This document shows, in pieces, positions 36,935-48,363 of a stretch of DNA of 64,000 nt (positions are counted from its first letter, which is position 1; each line of letters starts with the position of its first letter). Under the pieces are notes generated by a model, which was given only the letters and a program-made list of their open reading frames with translations, searched no databases and was not told where the DNA came from. The translations under genes were made by a program, and so were the position numbers. The DNA is from Rhizobiaceae bacterium (GTDB lineage: Bacteria > Pseudomonadota > Alphaproteobacteria > Rhizobiales > Rhizobiaceae): positions 434,001 through 498,000 of the forward strand of contig JAEPMJ010000003.1 of NCBI GenBank assembly GCA_017644005.1, given 5' to 3'.

Positions 36935-38215
36935 ATGCTGAAACGCCTGCGCAGCAGCCTGTTCGTCAAGATCTACGTGACACTGCTCGCCTGCCTGGCA
37001 GCAGTGGCGATCATGAGCGCGGTGTTTGTACGCATCGGCCAGAATGAAGATGACCGCAGTTGGCAAGGCCGGCTCAACGCCTTTCTGACCGCAACGCTGC
37101 CCGAAACGGCCAGTCGCGACGATCTGAAGGCGCGACTCGTCTGGTTGTCGGAAGCGTTCGGCACCGATATCGGTCTTTACGCCCAAAACGGCAGGCCAAT
37201 CGCGGCCGCAGGCAATCCGCCGCTGCCCGAACACACGCCGTTCTGGCGCAACCGCCGCAACGATGACGACCGGCGCGGCTTCGCGTTCCGGCTGGAGGAC
37301 GGGCGGATCGTGACGGCCAACATCGCCGGACATTTCGGGCCGCGTGTGCGCAGCCCGTTGCTTTACATGGCTCTGATTGCAGCGGTGATTGGCTTCGCCT
37401 CCTATCCCGTTGTCCGCCACCTCACCCGCCGGCTGGAGCGCCTGCGCCAAGGCGTGGAGACCTGGGGCGACGGCGCCAAGCTGGCACGCGTCGAGCTTGC
37501 CGGCACCGACGAGGTGGCGGCCGTCGCGACCAGCTTCAACGCCGCCGCCGACCGTATCGAAGCGCTGATCGCCTCGCATCGGGCGCTGTTGGCCAATGCC
37601 AGCCATGAGCTGCGCTCGCCGCTGGCGCGGTTGCGTATGGCGATCGACCTTTACGAGAGCGCCCCCAGCGAAAAGGTGAAAGGCGAGATCGTGCAGAACC
37701 TCGCCGAGCTCGACGGGCTGGTGGACGAAATATTGCTGGCGAGCCGGCTCGACCACGTAGAGGGTCATGACAGCCGCGAGGAGTTCGACCTTCTGGCGCT
37801 GGCAAGCGAGGAAGCGGCACGGCACAACATCAAAGCCGATGGCGAGGTGGCGGTGGTGTCAGGCGACCCCAGGCTGCTGACGCGGCTCATCCGCAACCTG
37901 ATCCTGAATGCCCAGCGGCATGGTGCCGAGCCGGTGTCGGTAAGTGTTTCGATACAAGGCGCGATGGCTGTTCTCACGGTCACGGATGGCGGCGAAGGCA
38001 TCGCGGAGACCGACCGCCGCCGCATCTTCGAACCCTTCTATCGCCCGCACGGCCATGGCGAACAGGCAGGCGGCTGGGGTCTCGGCCTCTCGCTGGTAAG
38101 GCAGATCGCGGAGCATTATGGCGGCACCGTGCGCTACGATGCGCCGGCTGCCGGCGGCTCGGTTTTCACCGTTTTTCTGCCGGTTGCGGACGGCGCAAAG
38201 CCGGCAACGGCTTGA
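36935..38215 (+). CDS. sensor histidine kinase
   Basis: The 426-aa membrane kinase has a first helix (IYVTLLACLAAVAIMSAVF), a periplasmic loop of about 110 residues, a second helix (LLYMALIAAVIGFASYPVV) and a HAMP linker. The H-box is NASHELRSPLARLRMA and the ATPase domain has NLILNAQRHG, DGGEGI and GWGLGLSLVRQIA. It partners the adjacent regulator, as in CpxA-type systems. Confidence 0.93.
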   Translation: MLKRLRSSLFVKIYVTLLACLAAVAIMSAVFVRIGQNEDDRSWQGRLNAFLTATLPETASRDDLKARLVWLSEAFGTDIGLYAQNGRPIAAAGNPPLPEHTPFWRNRRNDDDRRGFAFRLEDGRIVTANIAGHFGPRVRSPLLYMALIAAVIGFASYPVVRHLTRRLERLRQGVETWGDGAKLARVELAGTDEVAAVATSFNAAADRIEALIASHRALLANASHELRSPLARLRMAIDLYESAPSEKVKGEIVQNLAELDGLVDEILLASRLDHVEGHDSREEFDLLALASEEAARHNIKADGEVAVVSGDPRLLTRLIRNLILNAQRHGAEPVSVSVSIQGAMAVLTVTDGGEGIAETDRRRIFEPFYRPHGHGEQAGGWGLGLSLVRQIAEHYGGTVRYDAPAAGGSVFTVFLPVADGAKPATA

Positions 38216-38267
38216 ACGAGAGCGAATAATCCCCATCTCCAAGACGACTGAACAAAAGGATCAAAAC

Positions 38268-38753
38268 ATGACCGCCAAGGTTCTCGACGGTGAGATCATA
38301 TCCGACAGGCTGGACGACGTGCGTCTTTACGATGGCGTGCGCACACGGCGCATCTTCGCCTTCTTCATCGACTATTTGCTCGTCGCGGTGCTGATGATCC
38401 CGTTCGGGATCGTCGTTGCCCTGCTCGGCGTCGTGACGCTCGGCCTCGGCTGGCTTCTGTTCGGCATTCTGTTTCCGCTGGTCGCTCTCATTTATATCTG
38501 GATGACGCTCGGCGGGCCGGAACAGGCGACCGTCGGCATGCGCATGATGGGCATTCGCCTCGAGCGTATCGACGGACGACGCGTCGACGGCATGCTGGCG
38601 GTGGTGCATTCGGTGCTTTTCTGGGCCGCGAATGCGATTCTGACGCCGCTCGTGCTTCTCGTCACTCTGTTCAGTGACCGCAAGCGCACACTGCACGACC
38701 TGCTGCTCGGCACGGTGGTGGCACGCGCCGGCAAGCCGGGCTTGAACGCCTGA
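38268..38753 (+). CDS. RDD family membrane protein
   Basis: This 161-aa protein has the RDD domain: VRTRRIFAFFIDYLL with the Arg-Asp pair, then hydrophobic helices, and TVGMRMMGIRLERIDGRR. Function is unknown. AAAAGGA lies upstream of ATG 38268. It normally sits between hemB and bpt. Confidence 0.9.
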   Translation: MTAKVLDGEIISDRLDDVRLYDGVRTRRIFAFFIDYLLVAVLMIPFGIVVALLGVVTLGLGWLLFGILFPLVALIYIWMTLGGPEQATVGMRMMGIRLERIDGRRVDGMLAVVHSVLFWAANAILTPLVLLVTLFSDRKRTLHDLLLGTVVARAGKPGLNA

Positions 38754-38860
38754 TCCAGAATTTTTGAACGTTGGCGCCCCTCCGGGCGCCATTCGGCTGT
38801 TGACGTTTTCATCAGTGCGGCCAAGCTATGATAAGCTGAGTTTCCGTCGAATCCGGCACG

Positions 38861-39613
38861 ATGACGCAACATACGACCCAGACACCGCAGTTCTTCCTGA
38901 CCGCGCCCTCGCCCTGCCCCTATATCGAAGGGCAGCTGGAGCGGAAGGTGTTTACGCATCTGGTCGGCAACCGGGCACCGGAACTCAACGACCTTCTGAC
39001 CCAGGGCGGTTTCCGCCGCTCGCAGAATATCGCTTATCGGCCGGCCTGCGAGACCTGCCGCGCCTGCGTGTCGGTGCGTATCCTGGCGCAGGAGTTCGAG
39101 CCGACGAAGAACATGCGCCGCGTCGCGCAGCGCAACGACGATCTGATCGGCCACCAGAGCGACGCCGAACCCACCACCGAGCAATATTCGCTGTTCCGCA
39201 CCTATCTCGATTCACGCCACCGCAGGGGCGGCATGTCGGACATGACGGTGCTCGACTATGCGATGATGGTGGAGGACAGCCATGTCGACACCAAGGTGAT
39301 CGAATACCGCAAGCGCGGACCGGACAGCTTCATCACCGGCAAGGGCGAAGGCCCGCTGGCGGCGGTGGCGCTGACCGACCGCATGGCCGACGGGCTGTCC
39401 ATGGTCTACTCATTCTTCGACCCTGACCTTGCCGACCGTTCGCTGGGCACGTTCATGATCCTGGACCATATCGAACGCGCACGGGCAGCCGGGCTGCCGC
39501 ATGTCTATCTAGGCTACTGGGTGCACGGCTCGCGCAAGATGGCCTACAAGGTGCGCTTTCAGCCGCAGGAGCATCTTGGACCCAAAGGCTGGGAGCGGTA
39601 TGTGGAGGGTTAG
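38861..39613 (+). CDS. bpt: aspartate/glutamate leucyltransferase (arginyltransferase family)
   Basis: The 250-aa enzyme of the N-end rule pathway adds Leu from tRNA to N-terminal Asp or Glu. It shows [41 protein letters not shown] with the conserved Cys cluster, and [20 protein letters not shown]. Length is standard for Bpt rather than Aat. Confidence 0.92.
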   Translation: MTQHTTQTPQFFLTAPSPCPYIEGQLERKVFTHLVGNRAPELNDLLTQGGFRRSQNIAYRPACETCRACVSVRILAQEFEPTKNMRRVAQRNDDLIGHQSDAEPTTEQYSLFRTYLDSRHRRGGMSDMTVLDYAMMVEDSHVDTKVIEYRKRGPDSFITGKGEGPLAAVALTDRMADGLSMVYSFFDPDLADRSLGTFMILDHIERARAAGLPHVYLGYWVHGSRKMAYKVRFQPQEHLGPKGWERYVEG

Positions 39614-39639
39614 CCCCTCTCCAGATTAATTTGCGCTCA

Positions 39640-39720
39640 CGCTCGAACGCTCGCCTTCGGCTGGCCGGGCTTCGCGAGGGCGGGCCATAAGGCCCGACGC
39701 CCACCTGGGCTTCGCTCCAT
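39640..39720. repeat. extragenic palindromic repeat after bpt
   Basis: This non-coding stretch carries a strong hairpin (GGGCG-GGCC-ATAA-GGCC-CG-CGCCC, 39694-39718). It has the look of a dispersed Hyphomicrobiales intergenic repeat, whose minus-strand shadow frame reads PYGPPSRSPASRRR, a string seen in many spurious small ORFs. It may also end the bpt transcript, although no T run follows. Confidence 0.4.
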
Positions 39721-39761
39721 CCTCGTCCGAATATCGGGTATCGCACCCTGGACTGCGGCAG

Positions 39762-39983
39762 TTAAGGGCCTACCTGGCGCGGTTTGCGCGCGAATGCGCG
39801 CTTTTTCGGTGCAGGCTTGTCATCGGGCGATCGTTTCGGCGCACCGGCCGCCTCCTGCGCCTCGCGCAGTTTCCTGAGCTTTGCCGATTTGGCATCGCGC
39901 GCATCGGCCTCGGCGTTGATGATGCCGAAAGCGATCTCGCTGGTGCGTTCGGCCTTGTTCTGCCTTTCGCGAACACTGGTCAT
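39762..39983 (-). CDS. small charged hypothetical protein
   Basis: The 73-aa product is very basic and helical (MTSVRERQNKAERTSEIAF and KSAKLRKLREAQEAA), with a Lys/Pro/Arg-rich tail. No family is recognised with certainty. An AAGGAG ribosome site and ATG 39983 support translation. It is downstream of nothing on its strand except cspA, 185 bases away. Confidence 0.65.
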   Translation of the reverse strand: MTSVRERQNKAERTSEIAFGIINAEADARDAKSAKLRKLREAQEAAGAPKRSPDDKPAPKKRAFARKPRQVGP

Positions 39984-40168
39984 GGCGTTCTCCTTGGGTA
40001 ATGGGAGCCAAAATGAAAAAAGGGCCGGCGTCCCGACCCTTTTCCATCAGCGCAAAGTCCGTGCCAGTACATCCGTGGTCACGGACGGTGGCGGCCGGAC
40101 CGCCGCGCGCCTCAAAGGCGCGACATGGCGATCCTTTCGCGAGCCCCGGTCCGAAGACCGGGCGCCGC

Positions 40169-40378
40169 TTACGCCGCCTGCAGGTTTTCTGCCGCGCTCT
40201 TGCCCGAACGCTGGTCGCGAACGACTTCGTAGGAGATCTTCTGACCTTCCACGACGCTGTTCATACCCGAACGCTCGACGGCGGAGATGTGGACGAAAAC
40301 GTCCTGGCCGCCATCATCGGGCTGAATAAAACCAAAACCCTTGGTTGCGTTGAACCACTTAACGGTACCTGTGCTCAT
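40169..40378 (-). CDS. cspA: cold shock protein (CspA family)
   Basis: This 69-aa OB-fold RNA chaperone has RNP-1 KGFGFIQP and RNP-2 VFVHIS, both exact. AAGGA sits upstream of ATG 40378. The upstream 150 bases have no gene and probably make the long leader typical of cold-shock mRNAs; no leader motif was identified. Confidence 0.94.
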   Translation of the reverse strand: MSTGTVKWFNATKGFGFIQPDDGGQDVFVHISAVERSGMNSVVEGQKISYEVVRDQRSGKSAAENLQAA

Positions 40379-40640
40379 GACGATATCCTTCTTCGGTCGT
40401 CGTTAGATGCCCGCCCGGCAAGTCGTTGCCGGCGATGCGCGATCGATTTGAAGAGGAAGATCGTAGAGTGCGCCTGCCAAAGCGCGGGTAACAAAGTTCA
40501 ACAGCAGATCGATGCCTGTCATATACGCGCTCATTGGGGTTTATTCAAGGCAGGTATTTTTTCTTGCGGTAACGCGCCGTTCGCCGATGCGCGGGTATTT
40601 TCCGTTCTTGGCTGCTCCGCTTCGCGGCGCACCGCGACAG

Positions 40641-40898
40641 TCATACCGCTCGGGCGCCGTCGCGCGTCCACCTGTAGAGAAACAGCAGCATGTCGACGGC
40701 GCCGGCCTCGGCGCGGGCTGAAAGCCGCCCGGCGCAGTCGGGATTGCCCTCCCCGTCCAGCGCAGAATGACAACGGCCTGATCGGCGGCAGGTCTTGCGC
40801 GTGCTGCGGCCCGGCGCGCCGTCGGTGCGCGCCGCAATGCGGATCGCCTCGTTCAGCGCGTTGAGGGTGGGAGCGTTAAGGGGGCTGGTTTGGGCAAT
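40641..40898 (-). CDS. small hypothetical protein, possibly ATT-initiated
   Basis: A minus-strand frame of about 85 codons has strong third-position GC preference and ends DMLLFLYRWTRDGARAV, with two close Cys in KTCRRSGRCHSALDG. No ATG, GTG or TTG lies in frame between the coding-like part and the palindromic repeat upstream. The best signal is AAGGA 5 bases before an ATT at 40898, which would read (M)AQTSPLNAP. The other choice is ATG 41078, which would read through the repeat. The family is unknown. Confidence 0.45.
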   Translation of the reverse strand: MAQTSPLNAPTLNALNEAIRIAARTDGAPGRSTRKTCRRSGRCHSALDGEGNPDCAGRLSARAEAGAVDMLLFLYRWTRDGARAV

Positions 40899-40929
40899 GG
40901 AGTTCCTTTCTGAGGGGTTGGGCAGGCAT

Positions 40930-41048
40930 ACCTCCCCTCGATGGGGAGGTCGGCGAGCTTTGCGAGCCGGGTGGGGTGATATTTCGTTGCAACCCCCACC
41001 CCGCTCCTTCGACAGGCTCAGGACCGACCCTCCCCACAAGGGGGAGGT
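40930..41048. repeat. Rhizobiales-type large palindromic intergenic repeat
   Basis: Three stems are nested or adjacent: ACCTCCCC-tcgat-GGGGAGGT (40930-40950), GGTGGGG with CCCCCACC in the centre, and CCTCCCC-acaa-GGGGGAGG (41029-41047). The string CCGCTCCTTCGACAGGCTCAG in its centre is familiar from dispersed repeats of rhizobial genomes. It is non-coding. Confidence 0.7.
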
Positions 41049-41099
41049 AAGGCGCGCTTCATCGTTCCCGCACAGCAATGGCCGGGTTGTGTTCCGCGC

Positions 41100-41406
41100 C
41101 TTTCGCGAAAGTTCCTTGCGGAACTTCGCTGGGCGCTATCGCCAGAACCCCTGCGGGGTTCGGCCAGGAAGCGGACGCATGACAGCCGTCTCTGTGCTTC
41201 TATTTTTGTGACGCCTGTCCGGCCCTACGCTAGGGCTCCGGGCGTTCGTTCACTTCGAAAGCCAAATCGTTGGTTTCCGATCTGCTTCGCAGACCGCTCC
41301 TCACCCCAGCCGGTGTTCTTGCCCTGAGTACTTCCTCTCAGAAGAGCTCCCCGCGCTCCTTAACGCGAGTGCTGCCCGCTCGGGAGAAAGGCCGGTCTTT
41401 AGGCCT
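41100..41406. repeat. array of consecutive mini-hairpins
   Basis: At least nine short self-complementary units follow one another, often with loops of 3-5 bases. Examples are CTTTCGCGAAAG (41100), AGTTCC-ttgc-GGAACT (41110), GGCG-ctat-CGCC (41132), GAACCCC-tgc-GGGGTTC (41145), GCCCT-acgct-AGGGC (41222), TCTGC-ttc-GCAGA (41281), CTCT-caga-AGAG (41335), CCC-gctc-GGG (41375) and AGGCC-ggtcttta-GGCCT (41389). No coding frame fits. Confidence 0.55.
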
Positions 41407-41692
41407 CCTCCGGCTCGCCGCCAATCAAGAGGCGAAGACGCGGACTACAATTGGGCCCGGAGCTGGGGGCTCATCGCCGACACTGACTCCCGTTGTCCGT
41501 GCGATCCGGCACCGACCGCCGCCCGGGTGCTCGGAGTGCACACCCGTTTCCCGCGCAGCGGCATTTGCGAGGGGAGGATAAGGGAGGTGGAAAGGGCGGG
41601 GATAGATTTTGGGGAGATGGCCGCAGACGATTCGCGGATTTCAGCCCTTCCCGTGTGCGCCGCGCGCCAGAACATCCACGCGGAGTCGAGCC

Positions 41693-41800
41693 TCAATCCG
41701 CGGTGACGCCGCCTACCGTGCCCCTTACGAACTCATAGGCCGCAAGCGCGCCGGCGATGAGAACCGCCGCGAAGGCGAAGTCGAATGCGCTCCACTTCAC
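41693..41800 (-). pseudogene. short membrane-protein fragment
   Basis: A 35-codon minus-strand frame from GTG 41800 reads KWSAFDFAFAAVLIAGALAAYEFV, one clear membrane helix, then a short tail and TGA. The ribosome site is poor. It resembles the start of a longer small membrane protein, so a truncated remnant is likely; a genuine one-helix peptide is possible. Confidence 0.3.
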
Positions 41801-42153
41801 CTCGCCGGGTGAACTGTATGGCGATCAGTTGCAGCAGAACATGCAACCGCCAACACCCCAGCGCTGCGCCTGCGAGTCCGTAGTCGTGTGAATGGACCTA
41901 TTATGGCCAAGCGTGTGATGGGGGAAACCGGGAGCGAATGAGGTATGTGCGGGGGCCACGCAGGAGGGCCGATGCGGGTAGCTCACGACGAGTCGAAGTC
42001 TTCTCGGGAGCATATTTGTGAAGATGGACCGATGAGGCCTCAACAACCGCTCGGCGGCTATTTCCTGTTCATTAATCCGATTGCACATTGCGGAAGAGGA
42101 GGAACAGAACAGATCATCGAGCTACGTCAAGACAAATCAAAAGCAGCTGCGCT
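41801..42153. other. gap before the DUF4062 gene, no gene supported
   Basis: Base composition shifts here from the high-GC background to a more mixed sequence. A purine-rich AGAGGAGGAAC at about 42095 looks like a strong ribosome site, but no ATG, GTG or TTG start follows at normal spacing. No inverted or direct repeat that would mark an insertion end was found by eye. The stretch 41407-41692 likewise holds nothing supported. Confidence 0.4.
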
Positions 42154-44622
42154 ATGGGTGACATCTATCAAAAGGTAATTCGCGTCTTTATTGCGTCTCC
42201 CGGCGGGCTAAGCGATGAACGCGAGGCTGTCAGAGTCGCGATTGATGATGTTAATCGACAGAACAGCGCTTACTGGGGAATCCGGTTCGAAGCCGTTGGA
42301 TGGGAAGAGACAATCGGGGGGAACCGGCGCGCGCAATCCCTTATCAACAAAGACTTGGAGTCGTGCGACTACTTCTTTGGGATCTTGTATGACAGATGGG
42401 GCTCTCCACCTCAGGGCGACGGCGAGGGCACCGAATTCACATCTGGATTCGATGAGGAATATAATATTGCTGAATCGCTACATAAGAAAGGAGAAATGAA
42501 TGATTTATTCCTCTTCTTTAAAGCTATTCCCGAAGAACGTCTCCGTGATCCTGGGGAAGAGCTGAAGCGTGTATTAGAGTTTCGCAAGCAGCGCACCGAG
42601 GCTCGTAGACCTCTATACTTCGAATTTCCAGATAGAGAACAGTTCAAGACAAAAATTCGCGACTACCTTGCGAACATTGGATGGAGTCTTTTTACCGAAC
42701 ACTCCGAGGGCGACGGCGAGCAGCGGAGGCCCGACGTACAAGCTCCACCGGCCCAGGAAGCAAAGAAGGAAGGCAGGACAAGAGCGACTTCGCTTTTTGG
42801 GGGCGACACCGAAGCATTTCTCCGCAGACTGCTGGCGATGGAAGACAAGTACGACGCTGTAAACCCGTTTGACGTGGCGCGGCTACGTTTGATTGCAGCA
42901 AGCCTCCATCGCTCCAGCAACGATATTGTTCAGATAGGCGCACATGACGCGAACTTGCTTTTTCGTGCTCGAAATGAAATCTCACCTTCCAATCGAGAGG
43001 TTGACGCGCTTGTCAACGCTGGCTTGGCAAGTCTTGGAGCTGAGAATATCCCCCTTTGGTTCTGGGTGAACGCTGGGGCCAAAGCGACCGAACCTCTAGC
43101 CCCGATACGGGATAAGATGTTTTTCGGTCGTGACCCTGGACGGCGCTATACGCTCAGATTGGCACGATATCTTGGCTTAACGCCGCCAACGATTGACGAT
43201 TTCATCACTCGGGCGAGGGTTATTGAGAGTTGGTTTGACGAAGAAGCTTCCCCGGACACCCGTTCGGAGGCGATGACATATTTGCGGGAGATGGGTCTGG
43301 ATGAGGACTGTGTCACTCTCGACTCGATAAAAACGACGCATCCAAAAATCGATTCGGCAGAACTCGACGAAACAATCATTGCAATTCGCATGCGCGAGTC
43401 ATTGAACGTCGGCTTGGATGAACTCGCGGTTCGCGATCCGGAAAAAGTCTCTGAACCGATCAGAATGCTGATCACCGGATCGTTGGTCAACATTGAGACT
43501 GCGCGCCTAACCTCAATGCTGAAACTGAAAGCCTCCGACATCCGACTCCTAGCCGCTGAAGAACTCCGACGACGAGGAGGTCTCGATGCTGACCTCGCAG
43601 AGGAACTGAGTGGGGATAGTTCGGCAGCAATACGTTATGAAGCGATCATCGCACTGATCGATCACGGGAAATCGATTTCGACCGAACGAGCCCGATCTGC
43701 TTTGGAAAGCAAGCAGCCACGAAGGAGTTTACTTTCGCTCAATCGCGACAACAAAGAAGATACACTTTTCGCACGATTTCAGAGGTATGTTCTAAGAAGT
43801 TATACTCTAAAGAAGCTTTTAGAGCTCGCGGAAGATGAATCGCCACATTCGGCCGACGTTTTCTTTACGGCGTGTGAGAAATACCCACGACAAATGCTCA
43901 CCGCGCTCAGAACCGAGCTGCGCTCTGGCTTCCGGCGATTGTTCGACACCAAAGTTGAGAAACTTAAGCAACAGTTCGGCTCAACTTCTCCTGAGTTAAT
44001 ATCTAAGACAGTTGAGCTTGCTCCATTTTCCTGCCTCCAGCATCTGAATGAAGGCATCGGAACACTAGCCCTCCGAATGAACCGAGCCGACATAGGGCTC
44101 ATGCGACTTGTGCTAGATAGTTGGGAGGTCACAGCAAATAGGCCTCTACTTAAATACATGGGTCGTTTCGGAGGCTGGGAGGACGTGGAGCGCATCAAGA
44201 AACTAAAATTGGCCGGCTACTTTTCGCTTCCAAGTGTTCACGAGGACCGTAATGCAGACATTAATGATGTTGGGCGCACCTTACGTGCACTGGCGCGTCG
44301 GCGGTTTACAGACCTCCTTGCCGAGATTACGGACCCCTCCGTCAAGGCAGCAGTATATTGCAGTGCATCAATACAGGAGATCGCGCAGCGCAGCGATGAA
44401 CACCTACTGGAAGATCTAAATAGCAAATCCGAAAATCTAAGAAAGACGGTAGCTTTACGATGCGTCCAATCTATTAGTAAGTCTCGCATAGCAAAACTGT
44501 TGAAAAAGTACATTGATCACGAGTCTTACCGATATTACAATGTAATACATTGGCTTGACCTCGGAGAATCTATGCCAACTGAGGTAAGCAAAGCACTTGT
44601 ATCTAAAGAGCTAGAGACTTGA
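42154..44622 (+). CDS. DUF4062 domain protein with HEAT-like repeats
   Basis: The 822-aa product begins with a DUF4062 domain (about residues 8-110: RVFIASPGGLSDEREAV, VGWEET, LINKDLESCDYFFGILYDRWG), a TIR-related fold found in proteins of biological conflict. The remainder is helical; residues around 480-560 form HEAT-like repeats (SDIRLLAAEELRRRGG, SAAIRYEAIIALIDHG). No NTPase or membrane segment was seen. The gene is AT-richer with many rare-type codons, sits between repeats and core parC, and has no operon partner, all signs of transfer. ATG 42154 is chosen because the domain starts soon after; the upstream ribosome site is weak. A defence role is inference. Confidence 0.8.
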   Translation: MGDIYQKVIRVFIASPGGLSDEREAVRVAIDDVNRQNSAYWGIRFEAVGWEETIGGNRRAQSLINKDLESCDYFFGILYDRWGSPPQGDGEGTEFTSGFDEEYNIAESLHKKGEMNDLFLFFKAIPEERLRDPGEELKRVLEFRKQRTEARRPLYFEFPDREQFKTKIRDYLANIGWSLFTEHSEGDGEQRRPDVQAPPAQEAKKEGRTRATSLFGGDTEAFLRRLLAMEDKYDAVNPFDVARLRLIAASLHRSSNDIVQIGAHDANLLFRARNEISPSNREVDALVNAGLASLGAENIPLWFWVNAGAKATEPLAPIRDKMFFGRDPGRRYTLRLARYLGLTPPTIDDFITRARVIESWFDEEASPDTRSEAMTYLREMGLDEDCVTLDSIKTTHPKIDSAELDETIIAIRMRESLNVGLDELAVRDPEKVSEPIRMLITGSLVNIETARLTSMLKLKASDIRLLAAEELRRRGGLDADLAEELSGDSSAAIRYEAIIALIDHGKSISTERARSALESKQPRRSLLSLNRDNKEDTLFARFQRYVLRSYTLKKLLELAEDESPHSADVFFTACEKYPRQMLTALRTELRSGFRRLFDTKVEKLKQQFGSTSPELISKTVELAPFSCLQHLNEGIGTLALRMNRADIGLMRLVLDSWEVTANRPLLKYMGRFGGWEDVERIKKLKLAGYFSLPSVHEDRNADINDVGRTLRALARRRFTDLLAEITDPSVKAAVYCSASIQEIAQRSDEHLLEDLNSKSENLRKTVALRCVQSISKSRIAKLLKKYIDHESYRYYNVIHWLDLGESMPTEVSKALVSKELET

Positions 44623-44654
44623 AATCCCATAGGATGGGAAATGCGGCAAGCTCT

Positions 44655-46913
<2,259 letters not shown>

Positions 46914-47104
46914 CAGTTGCGGTTAGCGGAGGGGATGATTCGGGGCAAGGGGCCGCACGGCCGGCAAGCCGGCGTTCACCAGCTTTGGCGGGTTCGCCTT
47001 GCCATGGCCAGACAAAAACAGGCATTGTCGGCGCACGGCCGCGATGCTGACGTTTTCGGCGGCCAGCCTTCGGGCTCAACCACAGGCAACTCAGGGAACA
47101 CTCG

Positions 47105-48292
47105 ATGATCAGACATGGCTTGGTGATGACGGCTTCGCTCGGCGCGCTGCTGGCCTTTTCGGCTCCGGCCCTGGCGCTCGACACGGATGCGTTTCTGGAC
47201 CGGCTGCGGGCGGTCATGGCCGAACAGGGCACCAATGTAGTGTGGGCCGAGGTCGACCAGTACGACAACGACGATGGCGACCCGGTGATCGGGCTGATCG
47301 ATGTCAATGTCGAGGTGAACGGCGAAGGCACGACGCTGCCGCTGGTGGAGCTGATCGACGTGACCGAACAGGGCGACGGCTGGCGCGTCGGCACGCTCTA
47401 TGTGCCCGAACTCAGCAATCGGGCCGGAGACAGCAGCGTCTATCTGAGCGAGATGGCGGTCGAGGGCATGACCCTGGAGCCCGAGGGCCAGGAAAACGCC
47501 TATGGCGGGGCGATGTTCTACGAAGCCGTGAATCTGGGCGAACTGGCGGTGACGGTGAAGGGCGAGGACGTGTTCACCATGTCCGACCTGGCGATCGAAG
47601 TCGGGCTGCCGCAGGGCGACGAGCCGATGACCTTCGCAGGCACGATCGACGCGTTTACCGCCAGGCCGGGTGCGGCCGAAGACCCAAAGACGCGGGCCAT
47701 GGCGAGCGCGCTCGGCTATTCCGACATTGCGGGCAGCATGGTGATCGACGGCGACTGGGACCCGGCCAGCGGGCTGCTGAGGCTGACGCGCTACGACATT
47801 ACCGTCGACAACGCCGGGACGATCGGCATCAGCCTCGAAATCGGCGGCTATACGGCCGGGTTCATCAAATCGCTGCGCGAAACACAGGCGGCGATGCTTG
47901 CCAATCCGGGCGGCGACAGTTCGGCCTCCGGCATGGCGATGCTCGGGCTGATGCAGCAGCTCAGCTTCCATTCCGCGCGCATTCATTTCGACGACGACAC
48001 GCTGACCAACAAGGTGCTGGAGTTCGCCGCGCAACAACAGGGCGGGCGGGCCCGCGACGTCGCCAACCAGGCCAAGGCGATGGTCCCGTTCATGATGATG
48101 CAGATCGGCGACCAGCAACTGACCGCACAGGCGACGACGGCGGTGTCGGCCTTCCTCGATAATCCCGGCAATCTCGTCGTCAGCGCCAGACCGCCGGCGC
48201 CAGTGCCCTTCGCGCTGCTGATGGCAGGCGCCATGGGCGCGCCGCAGACCCTGCCGCAGACGCTGGGTGTGACGATCACCGCGAACGAATAG
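47105..48292 (+). CDS. secreted hypothetical protein
   Basis: The 395-aa protein has a clear signal peptide (LVMTASLGALLAFSAPALA) and a beta-rich body with repeats of the form ITVDNAGTIGISLEIGGYTAGFIKSL. No catalytic motif was recognised. GGGAA lies upstream of ATG 47105. It is probably periplasmic and is divergent from parC. AsmA-like or lipid-binding roles were considered but not supported. Confidence 0.75.
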   Translation: MIRHGLVMTASLGALLAFSAPALALDTDAFLDRLRAVMAEQGTNVVWAEVDQYDNDDGDPVIGLIDVNVEVNGEGTTLPLVELIDVTEQGDGWRVGTLYVPELSNRAGDSSVYLSEMAVEGMTLEPEGQENAYGGAMFYEAVNLGELAVTVKGEDVFTMSDLAIEVGLPQGDEPMTFAGTIDAFTARPGAAEDPKTRAMASALGYSDIAGSMVIDGDWDPASGLLRLTRYDITVDNAGTIGISLEIGGYTAGFIKSLRETQAAMLANPGGDSSASGMAMLGLMQQLSFHSARIHFDDDTLTNKVLEFAAQQQGGRARDVANQAKAMVPFMMMQIGDQQLTAQATTAVSAFLDNPGNLVVSARPPAPVPFALLMAGAMGAPQTLPQTLGVTITANE

Positions 48293-48363
48293 CGCGGGGC
48301 GGCGATAGCCACTGCCGGCGTGACCGCATTTGGGTCCACCCTCGCAGATGCGACGGAGCGAAG

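Noticed and set aside
39640-39760. Possible tRNA or small RNA after bpt
   Set aside because: No cloverleaf, anticodon loop or CCA-type end could be drawn; the hairpin fits a dispersed repeat.
42090-42153. Longer N-terminus for the DUF4062 protein from TTG 42088
   Set aside because: The extra 22 residues are basic and without domain similarity, and the domain starts just after ATG 42154.
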